Shown here: positions 16,316 to 25,655 of the stretch, one piece after another
Layout of the letters: the number at the start of each line of letters is the position of its first letter
Numbering within the stretch: position 1 is the stretch's first letter
Notes under the pieces: model-generated
Told to the model about the DNA's origin: nothing
Database searches by the model: none
What the model saw: only the letters and a program-made list of their open reading frames with translations
Origin: Providencia vermicola
GTDB lineage: Bacteria > Pseudomonadota > Gammaproteobacteria > Enterobacterales > Enterobacteriaceae
Length of the DNA stretch: 64,000 bases
Assembly (NCBI RefSeq): GCF_010748935.1
Contig: NZ_CP048796.1
Span: forward strand, 871,001-935,000
Direction of reading: 5' to 3'
Position numbers and translations under genes: made by a program

Positions 16316-17878
16316 TTACTTCAGCAGCGAATCTAACTGATTAATATCATTGTTGTTATGTAAATGTGGGCGTTTCCAGCCATGCTGATCGTAATCAGAC
16401 AGACAGCGGTCAACCATATCGGTCATTGCCTTCATGTTACCTGAACCATATGCATGTCGTAGACATTGCAGACGAATTTCGTCTTGGCTACCTGCATAGT
16501 TAATTTCGTACAGTTCATGACGTCCACCGAACTCACTACCAATCGCATCCCACATGAGTTTTAAGATCTTGATACGTTCTACATGATCCATGCCGTTAGA
16601 GCCACGCACATATTTTGCCAGATACTTATCAATTTCTGGATTGTTCATGTCTTTCACGCTAGAAGGTAGATATATCAAACCACTCGTTACGTTACTTTCG
16701 ATGATATTCTTAATTTTTGTATAGGCCATTGGTGCCATTACTCGATACGTTTGAATCGCTTGAGTATCTGGTAAATATGCACCGCCTTCCCACGCTTTTG
16801 CTTCTGAAGTCATTGCATCGGTCAGTGACCAGAATAAATTACGCCATGCAACCACTTCACCTAAGTCTGCTTGTACGCCTCGGAAATCGATAACGCCTGT
16901 ACATTCAAGGCTTTTTTGTAATAAGCCAGTGATAAAATCTAGTTTGACAGCTAAACGTACACAAGCTTGTAATGGGAATAAACGTGCAAAACCACCTTGT
17001 ACAGCCCAATTACGTGCACGATCGAAATCACGATAAATTAAGACGTTTTCCCAAGGGATCAGAACATGATCCATCACTAATATCGCATCATTTTCATCAA
17101 AACGACTTGATAATGGGTAGTCAAAAGGTGCGCCTGTTGCACCTGCAACTAATTCATAGGATGCGCGTGAAATGAGTTTCACTCCATCGGCATCCATTGG
17201 CGCGACAAACATCAATGCAAAATCAGGGTTATCTCCCATAACTTGTGCGGAACCAAAACCGATAAAGTTATAGTGAGTCAAAGCCGAGTTGGTCGCGACC
17301 ACTTTTGCGCCGCTGACGATGATACCTGCATCAGTTTCTTTTTCCAGTTTGATGTAGACATCTTTTACTTCATCGGCGGGTTTATGGCGGTCGATAGGTG
17401 GATTAACGATCGCATGGTTAAAATACAGCCCACTTTCTTGAATACGTTTGTACCAATGACGCGCATTGTCAGCAAATTGGCCGTAATACTCAGGGTTAGC
17501 GCCTAAACAACTGGCGAATGCCGCCTTATAGTCTGGAGTGCGTCCCATCCATCCATAGCTTTGGCGTGACCAATCGGCAATTGCATCGCGTTGTTGGCGT
17601 AATTCATCGGCACTTTTGGCGAAGCGGAAGAATTTGTGGGTATAGCCGCCGTTTCCGGTGTCGGTTCCCCAGCAAAGCTGGTCATGAGTTGCTTTATCAT
17701 GGAGTGCATCATATAACTGTCCTATCGAAGCGGCTGAATTACGAAATGCAGGATGAGTGGTGACATCTTTTACACGCTCACCATAAATATAAATCTCGCG
17801 GCCATCTTGCAGGCTTTTTAGGTATTCTTGGCCAGTGAATGGACGTTTGGCATCTGAGCGAAAATCTTCTGGTTTCAT
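16316..17878 (-). CDS. hpaB: 4-Hydroxyphenylacetate 3-monooxygenase, oxygenase component
   Basis: HpaB hydroxylates 4-hydroxyphenylacetate to 3,4-dihydroxyphenylacetate (homoprotocatechuate) with FADH2 and O2. The 520-residue length equals E. coli HpaB. Typical stretches include MKPEDFRSDAKRPFTGQEYL at the start, RTPDYKAAFASCLGANPEYY, the hydroxylase core ISGAKVVATNSALTHYNF-like region (here IIVSGAKVVATNSAL) and GSEFGGRHELYEINYAG. GAGGTAG lies just before the ATG. A 480-base gene-free leader lies upstream and probably holds the promoter and HpaA target. HpaA itself is encoded at 30.9 kb, unlike E. coli, where it adjoins hpaB. Confidence 0.97.
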   Translation of the reverse strand: MKPEDFRSDAKRPFTGQEYLKSLQDGREIYIYGERVKDVTTHPAFRNSAASIGQLYDALHDKATHDQLCWGTDTGNGGYTHKFFRFAKSADELRQQRDAIADWSRQSYGWMGRTPDYKAAFASCLGANPEYYGQFADNARHWYKRIQESGLYFNHAIVNPPIDRHKPADEVKDVYIKLEKETDAGIIVSGAKVVATNSALTHYNFIGFGSAQVMGDNPDFALMFVAPMDADGVKLISRASYELVAGATGAPFDYPLSSRFDENDAILVMDHVLIPWENVLIYRDFDRARNWAVQGGFARLFPLQACVRLAVKLDFITGLLQKSLECTGVIDFRGVQADLGEVVAWRNLFWSLTDAMTSEAKAWEGGAYLPDTQAIQTYRVMAPMAYTKIKNIIESNVTSGLIYLPSSVKDMNNPEIDKYLAKYVRGSNGMDHVERIKILKLMWDAIGSEFGGRHELYEINYAGSQDEIRLQCLRHAYGSGNMKAMTDMVDRCLSDYDQHGWKRPHLHNNNDINQLDSLLK

Positions 17879-18360
17879 GTCTACCTCGTTATCTCACAAA
17901 GAGCGCCGGCGTATAATTGGGTACATAGGTTCGCTGGCATCTAAGTTATGTTAATTTTATGTTTATTTTGTGTTTCTTAATTGAAGCCTGTTCTTTGAAG
18001 ATAGGAAAGAGATTTTAGAAAGAATCACTGGTACTTTTCGTTGAAACTGAAGATTTATGATAATAATGTGATCATTGTAGTGTTTTTTATCTTAATGAAA
18101 TAAGCTTTATTTTTATAATTATCTTTATATTCATGTAGTTAAAATTCATTAATTGTTTAATAAATTTAAAAATTACATTAGTTTTTGATAAAATTTTACA
18201 CTACTTAGGTTCCCTTTTATCCCATAAAATAGATATAAAAGTACTTTTCCTATATTTCAAATAGGCTTGTTTGTTGAATAGTGGGTAAGTGAGAATAACG
18301 AAATAGGTTAACAAAAAGTTGCTAATGTGTGGTTAAAAATTATTCGAATATTTTCAGTTA
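17879..18360. other. Gene-free leader of hpaBC
   Basis: About 480 bases of A+T-rich DNA without a credible reading frame. It must contain the hpaBC promoter. TGTGATCATTGTAGTG at 18067-18082 is half a CRP-like site only. I see no confident HpaA operator. Confidence 0.5.
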
Positions 18361-18406
18361 AAGCGTACTTAATATCGAAATGTCATGTTCGATATTAAGT
18401 ACGCTT
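18361..18406 (-). terminator. Perfect 19-bp hairpin beyond the short LysR gene
   Basis: AAGCGTACTTAATATCGAA and its exact reverse complement flank an 8-base loop. It begins 17 bases past the LysR stop codon and is probably its terminator. The better T-run (TCTTTT) is on the plus-strand side, where no gene ends, so the direction is not certain. Confidence 0.6.
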
Positions 18407-18423
18407 CTTTTAAATAAAAGGGG

Positions 18424-19104
18424 TTAGGCGATATGATTCTTTTTCGATAAAGCGTCTATAGATTCATTGATTAAGTTGCCAATGTGTAAGTAATTATCCA
18501 TATTTTTATCTCCATTTCTAAAACAAATTTTAGATTTGATTTCCGAGTATGAGCCTAGAATGCTTGTTGGCTGTTCATTATTTGCTTTAAGAATTGCCAT
18601 TTGATGGCTCACGGGAAAATTAATCAATGAAGCTGAGATAAAGTTATCAGGGCATTTTGTTGATGAAACAATCAGTAAATTTAAAGACATAGATTCCAAT
18701 TGTGAAAAAAGTACTTCAGATTTATCAATAGTTAAGTTTAAGTTGATGCTAGGATCACTACTTAAGACAGCTTCGGTAATATAAGAAATAAAATACTCTG
18801 GTAATGAATCAGAAATACCAACATGGAATATTTTTACATTATTGTTTGTTGATTGTTGAGCGATTTTTTTAATTTCCTCTATTTCTTTTAAAATAATTTT
18901 ACTGTGCTCTAAAATTTGTAGTCCTAATGGTGTGAAATTAACTCGACGTGTTGTTCTTTCTAATAAAAAACACCCTAGATAATGTTCAAGCTTTCCGATT
19001 TGAATACTTAGTGTTGGTTGAGCAACATTGCAGTATTGTGCGGCCTTTTTAAAGTTAAGAAACTTTCCTAATGCATCTAAATATTCAAGATCTCTAATGT
19101 TCAT
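18424..19104 (-). CDS. Short LysR-family regulator
   Basis: Residues 1-60 are a full LysR helix-turn-helix (LEYLDALGKFLNFKKAAQYC, then QPTLSIQIGKLE and LERTTRRVNFTPLG). The effector domain is unusually short: 226 residues in total against about 300 for the family. It passes through LPEYFISYITEAVLSSDP and ends soon after SKICFRNGD, so much of the second effector subdomain is missing. The frame closes cleanly before a hairpin, so this may be a stable shortened form or an old truncation. It lies between hpaBC and the cellulose module with the same A+T-rich style as the latter, and could regulate either. Confidence 0.75.
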   Translation of the reverse strand: MNIRDLEYLDALGKFLNFKKAAQYCNVAQPTLSIQIGKLEHYLGCFLLERTTRRVNFTPLGLQILEHSKIILKEIEEIKKIAQQSTNNNVKIFHVGISDSLPEYFISYITEAVLSSDPSINLNLTIDKSEVLFSQLESMSLNLLIVSSTKCPDNFISASLINFPVSHQMAILKANNEQPTSILGSYSEIKSKICFRNGDKNMDNYLHIGNLINESIDALSKKNHIA

Positions 19105-19564
19105 TTTTTGCCTCTGCTGTCATTTAAAATAAAATATGATTTGTTATTTTATGAATTTTTTAAAATAGTCCATTAATAACATTAAATGAAAAGTTGTTAA
19201 CTTAACGACACAATGAGATAACCACTTTTATGAATTATTGTTGACTTAACTGATAACTAAACTTATTCATTATGAAATCTCAAGCTAGTCTATTTACTTT
19301 ATAATAAACAAGATTTTCACTCATTGGCGTGCTTATTTATCTAGTAACAAAACATATCTCTTATAATTAGCAATAGTTTGCACTAATAGAAAAAATAAAC
19401 TCTATTATTAATAAGTTAGTTATTCTTTTATGATGAAAATCCAATCCTGATTTTATGAAAATATAGTTTTTAAATTAACTATCAAAAAAATAGAAAGTAA
19501 TATCTATACTCGCACGTTAAATTGAAAATCAGACTGCTGATTGGATTTAGTTGATTCATAAAAG
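19105..19564. other. Gene-free A+T-rich spacer
   Basis: About 460 bases between the galU end and the LysR start, with no credible reading frame. It presumably holds the LysR promoter. It marks one candidate junction of the cellulose module; no obvious attachment-site repeat was seen. Confidence 0.5.
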
Positions 19565-19601
19565 AGTTATCGTATGAATATATTCATATAACTAGATAAC
19601 T
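19565..19601 (-). terminator. Probable terminator at the end of the cellulose module
   Basis: Minus-strand arms AGTTATC / GATAACT enclose an inner palindrome (TATGAATATATTCATA) and are followed by CTTTTA. The hairpin overlaps the galU stop codon. Confidence 0.55.
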
Positions 19602-20482
19602 TCCACATGATCTTTTATCCAACGATGAAACTGATAACCAAAAGTTTGATGCTGTCGACTATATTCAAAGAATGCTTTCATATACCCCATTTTGTCACCA
19701 CAATCATGAGAACGTCCTTTTATATGATAACCTTCAATCGCGTGTGTTTTCAGTAACATTGAAAGCGCATCTGTTAACTGGATCTCACCACTTACCCCAA
19801 TAGGTGTTTTTTCTAATAATGGCCAAATATGTTTACTTAAAATATAACGACCAACAATAGCGAGATTTGATGGAGCATTATCTTTTTTTGGTTTTTCTAT
19901 AATTGCGGAGATATCATGAAAGCGGTCACTCTCGTCACCGCTTCGGTGACAATCGACAATACCATAACTTTCCACATGCTCTATATTGACTCGCTCAATT
20001 AATATCTGACTTTTGCCTGTTGAGTAAAAACGGTCAATCATTTCAGGTAAATTATCAGATTCATAATTACAGTCATATTCATTAATAATGACATCGGGCA
20101 ATACAACGATAAAGTCGTTATCACCAATCAATGGCTTTGCGCATAATATTGCATGTCCTAAGCCACTTGAACAGCCTTGTCTCACATGCATTATCTTTAT
20201 ACTTTTGGGGCAAATGCCCTCGATTTCATTTAATAATTGCTGCTTTCCTTTTTGTTCTAACAATGATTTCAACTCAAAACAAGTATCAAAATGATTCTCA
20301 ATGGAATGTTTAGATGAATGAGTAACAAAGATAATTTCATTGATACCGGCCATATAACATTCTTTTATTATGTACTGTATAATAGGTTTATCTACAAGGG
20401 GTAACATCTCTTTAGGTATTGCTTTTGTTGCAGGCAGCATGCGAGTACCTAAACCCGCAACAGGTATTACTGCTTTTAACAT
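19592..20482 (-). CDS. galU: UTP-glucose-1-phosphate uridylyltransferase (GalU-type)
   Basis: The cytosolic enzyme makes UDP-glucose, the sugar donor for cellulose synthase, from UTP and glucose-1-phosphate. The 296-residue protein shows the nucleotide-binding signature AGLGTRMLPATKAIPKEMLP (about residues 9-28), VLPDVIINEYDCN with the metal-binding aspartate, and HIKGRSHDCGDKMGYMKA near the end. The start has AAGGAT upstream. It is last in the cellulose gene string, 107 bases after the diguanylate cyclase. Enterobacteria usually have galU next to hns or rssB, so this may be a second copy dedicated to cellulose (inference). A GalF-like role is possible but less likely. Confidence 0.9.
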   Translation of the reverse strand: MLKAVIPVAGLGTRMLPATKAIPKEMLPLVDKPIIQYIIKECYMAGINEIIFVTHSSKHSIENHFDTCFELKSLLEQKGKQQLLNEIEGICPKSIKIMHVRQGCSSGLGHAILCAKPLIGDNDFIVVLPDVIINEYDCNYESDNLPEMIDRFYSTGKSQILIERVNIEHVESYGIVDCHRSGDESDRFHDISAIIEKPKKDNAPSNLAIVGRYILSKHIWPLLEKTPIGVSGEIQLTDALSMLLKTHAIEGYHIKGRSHDCGDKMGYMKAFFEYSRQHQTFGYQFHRWIKDHVEVI

Positions 20483-20589
20483 AAATAATCCTTAGTAAAT
20501 AAAATATTTATTATAATTTGTTCTGGTTGAAATGGTTCTCAACGAGCACAGTTTTTTAGCTTTCTAATAGCAATAATTAGATAGCGGGT

Positions 20590-21483
20590 TTAAAGATATC
20601 TTTTTGTTTGATTGCCTCCTAGTTTTTTGGCTTGATATAAAGCAATATCAGCATTTTTCAATAATACCTTTAAATGGGATCCATGTAGTGGATATTGAGC
20701 AACACCGATACTAATACTTATATTGGATATCTTTATGGCTAAGTAACGGTATGAATAGCAATTCATACGATTAACTAGGTTTAAAAAGATGTAATCGGCA
20801 TTTTGATGACTATTAATCATTAATGCAAATTCATCCCCACCAAGCCGAGCTAAAATGGCGTCGCTAGGCAAAAGTTTTTTAATATTTGTGGCCATTTTCT
20901 TTAATAAGTAATCACCGTACTGATGACCTAACGTATCATTTACACGCTTAAAGCCATCAATATCAATAATTGCTAAGTAAAAGCTTTCTATGTTATTTTT
21001 TATTGATTTTATCTTTTCATTTGCTTTTTTATAAAATCCATATCTATTGAGTACCTTTGTTAAAGAATCATGATTAACTTGGAAAAGTAATTTATTGTTG
21101 TTCGCTATTAATCTAGTCACTTCAACGAATGTTATGCAATATCTAAATTGGCTATCTCCCTTTATATTTGTTTTTATTAGTTTCGTGATAAACACTAGCT
21201 TTTTATTGTTTTTGTTTATAAAAAACAGTTCCTTTTCAAAGTCGTTATAACGGAAAATATCATGACTATTATTCTTTTCTAATATAAAATGGTCCGTTTT
21301 TATTTTTATTTTATATCCCATGATTTCATCATGGGTATAGTGGTTATGCGTTAAAAAAAGTTCACTAGCGTAAACTATTTCTCCATATTTATTAATCAGC
21401 AGCATCATGACTGCTTGATTTGTAATTGAATTTAATGGAATAGCTTTGTTTTTAACTAATAGGTTTTTTTTAATGTCAAACAT
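20590..21483 (-). CDS. Diguanylate cyclase with N-terminal PAS-like domain
   Basis: Makes c-di-GMP from two GTP. Residues about 20-125 look like a PAS sensor (NQAVMMLLINKYGEIVYAS). Residues about 135-297 are the GGDEF domain with NHDSLTKVLNRYGFYKK, DIDGFKRVNDTLGHQYGD and an intact active-site loop RLGGDEFALM. No RxxD inhibitory site lies ahead of it; the sequence there is LLPSDAILAR. Feedback inhibition by product is therefore probably absent. There is no transmembrane segment. The gene starts 18 bases after bcsD, so it belongs to the cellulose operon and very likely feeds the PilZ domain of the linked BcsA. Confidence 0.92.
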   Translation of the reverse strand: MFDIKKNLLVKNKAIPLNSITNQAVMMLLINKYGEIVYASELFLTHNHYTHDEIMGYKIKIKTDHFILEKNNSHDIFRYNDFEKELFFINKNNKKLVFITKLIKTNIKGDSQFRYCITFVEVTRLIANNNKLLFQVNHDSLTKVLNRYGFYKKANEKIKSIKNNIESFYLAIIDIDGFKRVNDTLGHQYGDYLLKKMATNIKKLLPSDAILARLGGDEFALMINSHQNADYIFLNLVNRMNCYSYRYLAIKISNISISIGVAQYPLHGSHLKVLLKNADIALYQAKKLGGNQTKRYL

Positions 21484-21501
21484 AACGATGAGCGTTTTTC
21501 T

Positions 21502-21957
21502 TTATTTAAATAAAGCATAACGAAAAATAAATATATCCTCAGTGGCATTTTCATTCCATAAAACGGGAACTGATTTATTACCACCTTGGGTTATTAACCA
21601 CTGAGTATAAAGCCCTTCTAAAATGCTAGCACTAGCTCTTCGCCATTTTTTATTTACAGATGTTGGTGCATGAGGCCATGCGCAATGCATAATTAATAAC
21701 TCGCTATTTGCGGGGGCCATCTTCACAAAGCCCCAATTAAACATCTCTAAAACAGTATTAATGTTTTTCTCAAGCTGACTTAATGTATTTGAGTTTTCAA
21801 TAGTATGTAACTCACCAAGTTGTTGTCCTATTTTTCTTAATGTTTTACAACCTTCATTGGTTTCGCCAGATGAAAATTCAATAAATAAAAAATTAATTAA
21901 ATCATGCCAGCCTGTCTTATAACCGCGCTGTAGATAACTATCTTGGTCAAAGATCAT
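21502..21957 (-). CDS. bcsD: Cellulose synthase subunit D
   Basis: BcsD is a small periplasmic ring-forming protein that guides glucan chains toward the exit channel in type I cellulose operons. The 151-residue product has the expected length (about 156 in Komagataeibacter) and typical features: GWHDLINFLFIEF at the N-terminus, a charged middle and KKWRRASASILEGLYTQWL in the last third. There is no signal peptide, as is usual for BcsD. It starts 2 bases after bcsC ends. Its presence places this locus with bcsABCD-type rather than E. coli bcsQABZC/EFG-type systems. Confidence 0.85.
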   Translation of the reverse strand: MIFDQDSYLQRGYKTGWHDLINFLFIEFSSGETNEGCKTLRKIGQQLGELHTIENSNTLSQLEKNINTVLEMFNWGFVKMAPANSELLIMHCAWPHAPTSVNKKWRRASASILEGLYTQWLITQGGNKSVPVLWNENATEDIFIFRYALFK

Positions 21958-21959
21958 TT

Positions 21960-24900
21960 TTATTTTCCTAGTATATCGTTGTCGAATAAATATTTAAAGT
22001 AAATATTTGCTTTTGTTTCGTTGTAATTACCAAAAGTATTGTAGCTTACATTAGCGCCGATAAATGACGATGGTGAAACTTTATAATTAGTGTCAAAATT
22101 AATGGAGTAACTGAACCCTTTTTCACTGGATTTTTCATATATGTAATCTATATATTCATCATTCTGAGAATAATTTTTTAACTCTGCCTGATATCGCTTA
22201 TCAGTGGGATAATAATCCGCGCTATTAGAAGAATATGATTGATAGCCTAATGTAGAGTTTAATTTTAATGATAATTTATCTATCGTTTGTTCATAAGAAA
22301 CGGGTAAAGAAATCGCAATATATCTTTGAGGACTAAAGTAACCTGCTTGCCCTAAGGTATAGTGATTTAGGTTTTTATCAAATCCCATATAATGAACGTT
22401 CGCGCCAAACTTTAATGATTTATCCTTTTTATTTATGCCATAAATGTAAGTGCCCGTATTTAAATCAATGGATTGGTTATTAGGCACTTGTGTACCAATA
22501 TATTTATTAATGGCCACTTTTGCATATGCACCATATTGGCTGTCATCCCAAGCATATTGCGTTGAAACGGCGTTACGGGTGACTGCACCCCACTTTCTCC
22601 CTGTTGTGCTATCTATGAGTCCACTATAGGAAAGGAGACTGTCTGTAACGGCTCTTCGCTCTGCACCAAAAGTTAACCGACTGTTTGGTGACGTTTCGAG
22701 CATCCATTCTGCCCCTCCCACCAAAGAAACAATTACGCCATCGCTATTGGTATGCCCGAAATCGAATTGGAAGTTATCACCTTTGAGCATTATGCTTGAT
22801 TCTAAGCCTTGTATTGCACGCTCATTAATCTCATCGGCATGTAAATCATTTCGCAAATCACTTTCTACCAAGCTACGTCTATTCGCGCGCGTCAAAGCAC
22901 CACTCCCCACTAGACTGGCATTTTCTGCGGGGGTTTTACCTGAGCTCATCATCGAGGGCGAAACATTTAGGGCTAATTTCACATCATCAAATAATGGTAG
23001 TGAGAGTGTGACTGTTTCTTTGAGCTCAGTTAATTGACTTAGCCCCGACTCCCCTGAATGACGGGTAAACTGTACTTCACTATTTATCGATACAGATGTT
23101 TTTTGCCGCAAATCTGCCAACAACGTTTCGATGTGATTGAGTTGCTCTTTTTGCCGATTATTTTGATAGCGATAAGTCTGCATTTCCCCAGATAAGGGAT
23201 GATTGATAGGCAAATAAGTGAGATTTTTTTGTGGTTGAACTAATCCCCATTGTGCGGTTTTTAATAATTTTATAGCTTGGTTATTATCCCCTGCAAGTTG
23301 CGCGAGACGTGCAGATAGAACGATATAATCGGTATGGTCCGTCGGCTTGATATCAGCAAAGTATTTCTTCGCTTCTGTAATGTTTTTATTGCTAATTGCT
23401 AAGTTGACTAAACCAATTAATGCTTCTTGGTTTTTGGGGGAAATGGACAAAATATAGCGATAAATATCGGTTGCTTGGTCTGATTGGCCATTGGCTTGAT
23501 AAATACGCGCTGTACTTAGGAGTAACTTGCTGTTATTAGGGTCATTTTTTATTTCTGGTGCTAATATTTGCCAAGCTTCATTCAAATAGCCATTTTCACG
23601 AAATGAGTCCGCTTGTTCACTGAGATAGCTTATTCTGATATTGCTGATTTCTTTTTCACTCATCGCGCTCAGTAAAGCAGGGGTATTCATTAAGCTTTCT
23701 GCTTCAGAGTAGTAACCTAAGCGACGTAAAATAAGAATCTGCTGTGTATAATCTTTTAAGTTTCCCTGGGGGGTTGCTGATAAATTTTGACGAATAATAT
23801 TAACGGCTTGTTGGTTGTCGCCGGCATCCATATATAGCTGAGCAAGACGGCCAATATCACTGGGATTATCTGGTAATGTGTTGATATTATGTCTCAATGT
23901 ATTTAAAGCGGCATTATAGTTGCCATTATCAATGTAATGTTGAGCAATATCGATTTGCTTATTTAATGTAGCCCGTTTTTTGAGTGTGATGATTTCATCG
24001 CTCTGAAATTCAGTCGGAATTTTATTAATTAAAATGAGTACGTTATTCCACTGGTTCTGTTCAGATTCCCAAATGAGAGCGCTATGCCAAGTTGCTGCTG
24101 ACGGATAGTTAGCAACTAGATTATTCATCATGGCATTGGCTTTTTCGAGCTCACCTTTTTTCATTAACACTCGAGCATAGTCTAAGGTTAACCAAGCATT
24201 TTGAGGCGCTTTCACAAGGGCGTTCTTAAGAATCTGTTCAGCCTCACTGATTAAACCGTTATCGAGCGCCTTTGCCGCACTTTGTCGGTGTTGTTCACTG
24301 GTATCTATTTTTTGTTGGTAAGCATGACGCTCAGCAGGCGGTAATGACTGTAGTAATTGTTCAAATTCAGCATATTTTTTTTGCTCTGCAAACACCCAAA
24401 TTAACTGCTCTTTTATTAATTTGTTATTAGGGTATTTTTTATCAAGCTGCTGATACAGTGATTCTGCACTGGAATAATCTTTTTTTGCTCGATAAAGTTG
24501 TCCGCGAAATAAATCAAGGGTGATGAGTTGTTGTGTATCACTGGCATGAGTTTCATTGATTAATATCAATGCCTTATCATACTGCTTATTGCGTATTAAT
24601 TGTTTCACAGTATCGATTGCTGAATAATAGCCCATATTTTGAGCATCTTTTAGCCATTGTGTTTTTTTATGTTCTTTTGTGTTATTTGCCGCTTCAGTCA
24701 GTAGTTTTTCTGCTTGTTGGTAATCTTTTTGATGTAATGCCACGTAACCAAGTCCTGCGATAGCATCAACTTTTTTAGGATCCTTCATCAAAACAGCGGT
24801 AAATTTCTGTTTAGCTTGAGCAATGTGCCCTTTATTTAGTAAGGAAAATCCTGAAAGGGTCTCGTTATTTCCAACACGACTGTGATAATACTCCATTACG

Positions 24901-25655
24901 CTATCATCCTTTGGCGATAAACTAATAAAATTCTGATACAGGGGTAAATCCTGTTCATTAGGTTGCAGCCAAAGTAGAGCCTGCTTAAGTGAATGAATCA
25001 CAACTTCATTTTTATTTTCAATTTGAAAGAGTTTTTGTATTCCTTCGCGTCGTGTTTTTTCCTGATAGGTTAATACAGTCGCTAGAATACGTTGCGCTTT
25101 AAAATCAGAAGGGGAGTGCTGTACTCTTTCGGTTAATGCTAAAATCGCTTTATCTAAATGCGCTTTACTGCCAGCGAGTGTTTCATAGTATTCTAATGCA
25201 AGATCACCAGTAGGTGGATGATTGGCAAATAGCTTATCGTAAGCTTGTATAGCTTGCTTGATATGACCATTTTTCGCCCATTCACGAGCCTGTTGTAAGG
25301 ATTCAGGCGAGATATCTTTATGGGGATCGAGGCGCATGAGCTTGACTATTCTCTGATCATTCGGAGAATATTTTTTTAATTTATTGATCCAGAGGATAGC
25401 TTCTTGTTTTTTTCCCTGTTGAATTTTGTAATGGGACATTAAATATAATGCCTCGATGTTATATTGTTCAATGGCAAAAACTTTGTATAAAGCATCGTAA
25501 GCAAGAGGATAATTCGATTTGCTATGCCAATAATTTGCTTTTTCTAAAAGCATTTTGATGGCGACTTCATTTTCTAATGAATTAGCCAATATTGATAATG
25601 AATATGTTCCACATAACAAAGTGATAAGTGTGTTTATTAATAAATTAACTTTCAT
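21960..25655 (-). CDS. bcsC: Cellulose synthase outer-membrane subunit, TPR scaffold plus porin
   Basis: Carries the glucan chain across the periplasm and outer membrane. A signal peptide (residues 1-24, ending SILA-NSL) is followed by about 20 tetratricopeptide repeats to about residue 850 (for example AIAGLGYVALHQKDYQQAEK and LGYYSEAESLM). A C-terminal BcsC barrel domain covers about 880-1231, with alternating strands such as FNFDFGHTNSDGVIVSLVGG-like stretches and a terminal YLFDND region. At 1231 residues it is within the family range. AAGGGA precedes the ATG, which overlaps the bcsB end by 11 bases. The frame is intact throughout. Confidence 0.93.
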   Translation of the reverse strand: MKVNLLINTLITLLCGTYSLSILANSLENEVAIKMLLEKANYWHSKSNYPLAYDALYKVFAIEQYNIEALYLMSHYKIQQGKKQEAILWINKLKKYSPNDQRIVKLMRLDPHKDISPESLQQAREWAKNGHIKQAIQAYDKLFANHPPTGDLALEYYETLAGSKAHLDKAILALTERVQHSPSDFKAQRILATVLTYQEKTRREGIQKLFQIENKNEVVIHSLKQALLWLQPNEQDLPLYQNFISLSPKDDSVMEYYHSRVGNNETLSGFSLLNKGHIAQAKQKFTAVLMKDPKKVDAIAGLGYVALHQKDYQQAEKLLTEAANNTKEHKKTQWLKDAQNMGYYSAIDTVKQLIRNKQYDKALILINETHASDTQQLITLDLFRGQLYRAKKDYSSAESLYQQLDKKYPNNKLIKEQLIWVFAEQKKYAEFEQLLQSLPPAERHAYQQKIDTSEQHRQSAAKALDNGLISEAEQILKNALVKAPQNAWLTLDYARVLMKKGELEKANAMMNNLVANYPSAATWHSALIWESEQNQWNNVLILINKIPTEFQSDEIITLKKRATLNKQIDIAQHYIDNGNYNAALNTLRHNINTLPDNPSDIGRLAQLYMDAGDNQQAVNIIRQNLSATPQGNLKDYTQQILILRRLGYYSEAESLMNTPALLSAMSEKEISNIRISYLSEQADSFRENGYLNEAWQILAPEIKNDPNNSKLLLSTARIYQANGQSDQATDIYRYILSISPKNQEALIGLVNLAISNKNITEAKKYFADIKPTDHTDYIVLSARLAQLAGDNNQAIKLLKTAQWGLVQPQKNLTYLPINHPLSGEMQTYRYQNNRQKEQLNHIETLLADLRQKTSVSINSEVQFTRHSGESGLSQLTELKETVTLSLPLFDDVKLALNVSPSMMSSGKTPAENASLVGSGALTRANRRSLVESDLRNDLHADEINERAIQGLESSIMLKGDNFQFDFGHTNSDGVIVSLVGGAEWMLETSPNSRLTFGAERRAVTDSLLSYSGLIDSTTGRKWGAVTRNAVSTQYAWDDSQYGAYAKVAINKYIGTQVPNNQSIDLNTGTYIYGINKKDKSLKFGANVHYMGFDKNLNHYTLGQAGYFSPQRYIAISLPVSYEQTIDKLSLKLNSTLGYQSYSSNSADYYPTDKRYQAELKNYSQNDEYIDYIYEKSSEKGFSYSINFDTNYKVSPSSFIGANVSYNTFGNYNETKANIYFKYLFDNDILGK

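Noticed and set aside
18067-18082. TGTGATCATTGTAGTG as a CRP site for hpaBC
   Set aside because: Only the left half matches; the right half (TAGTG) is too far from TCACA.
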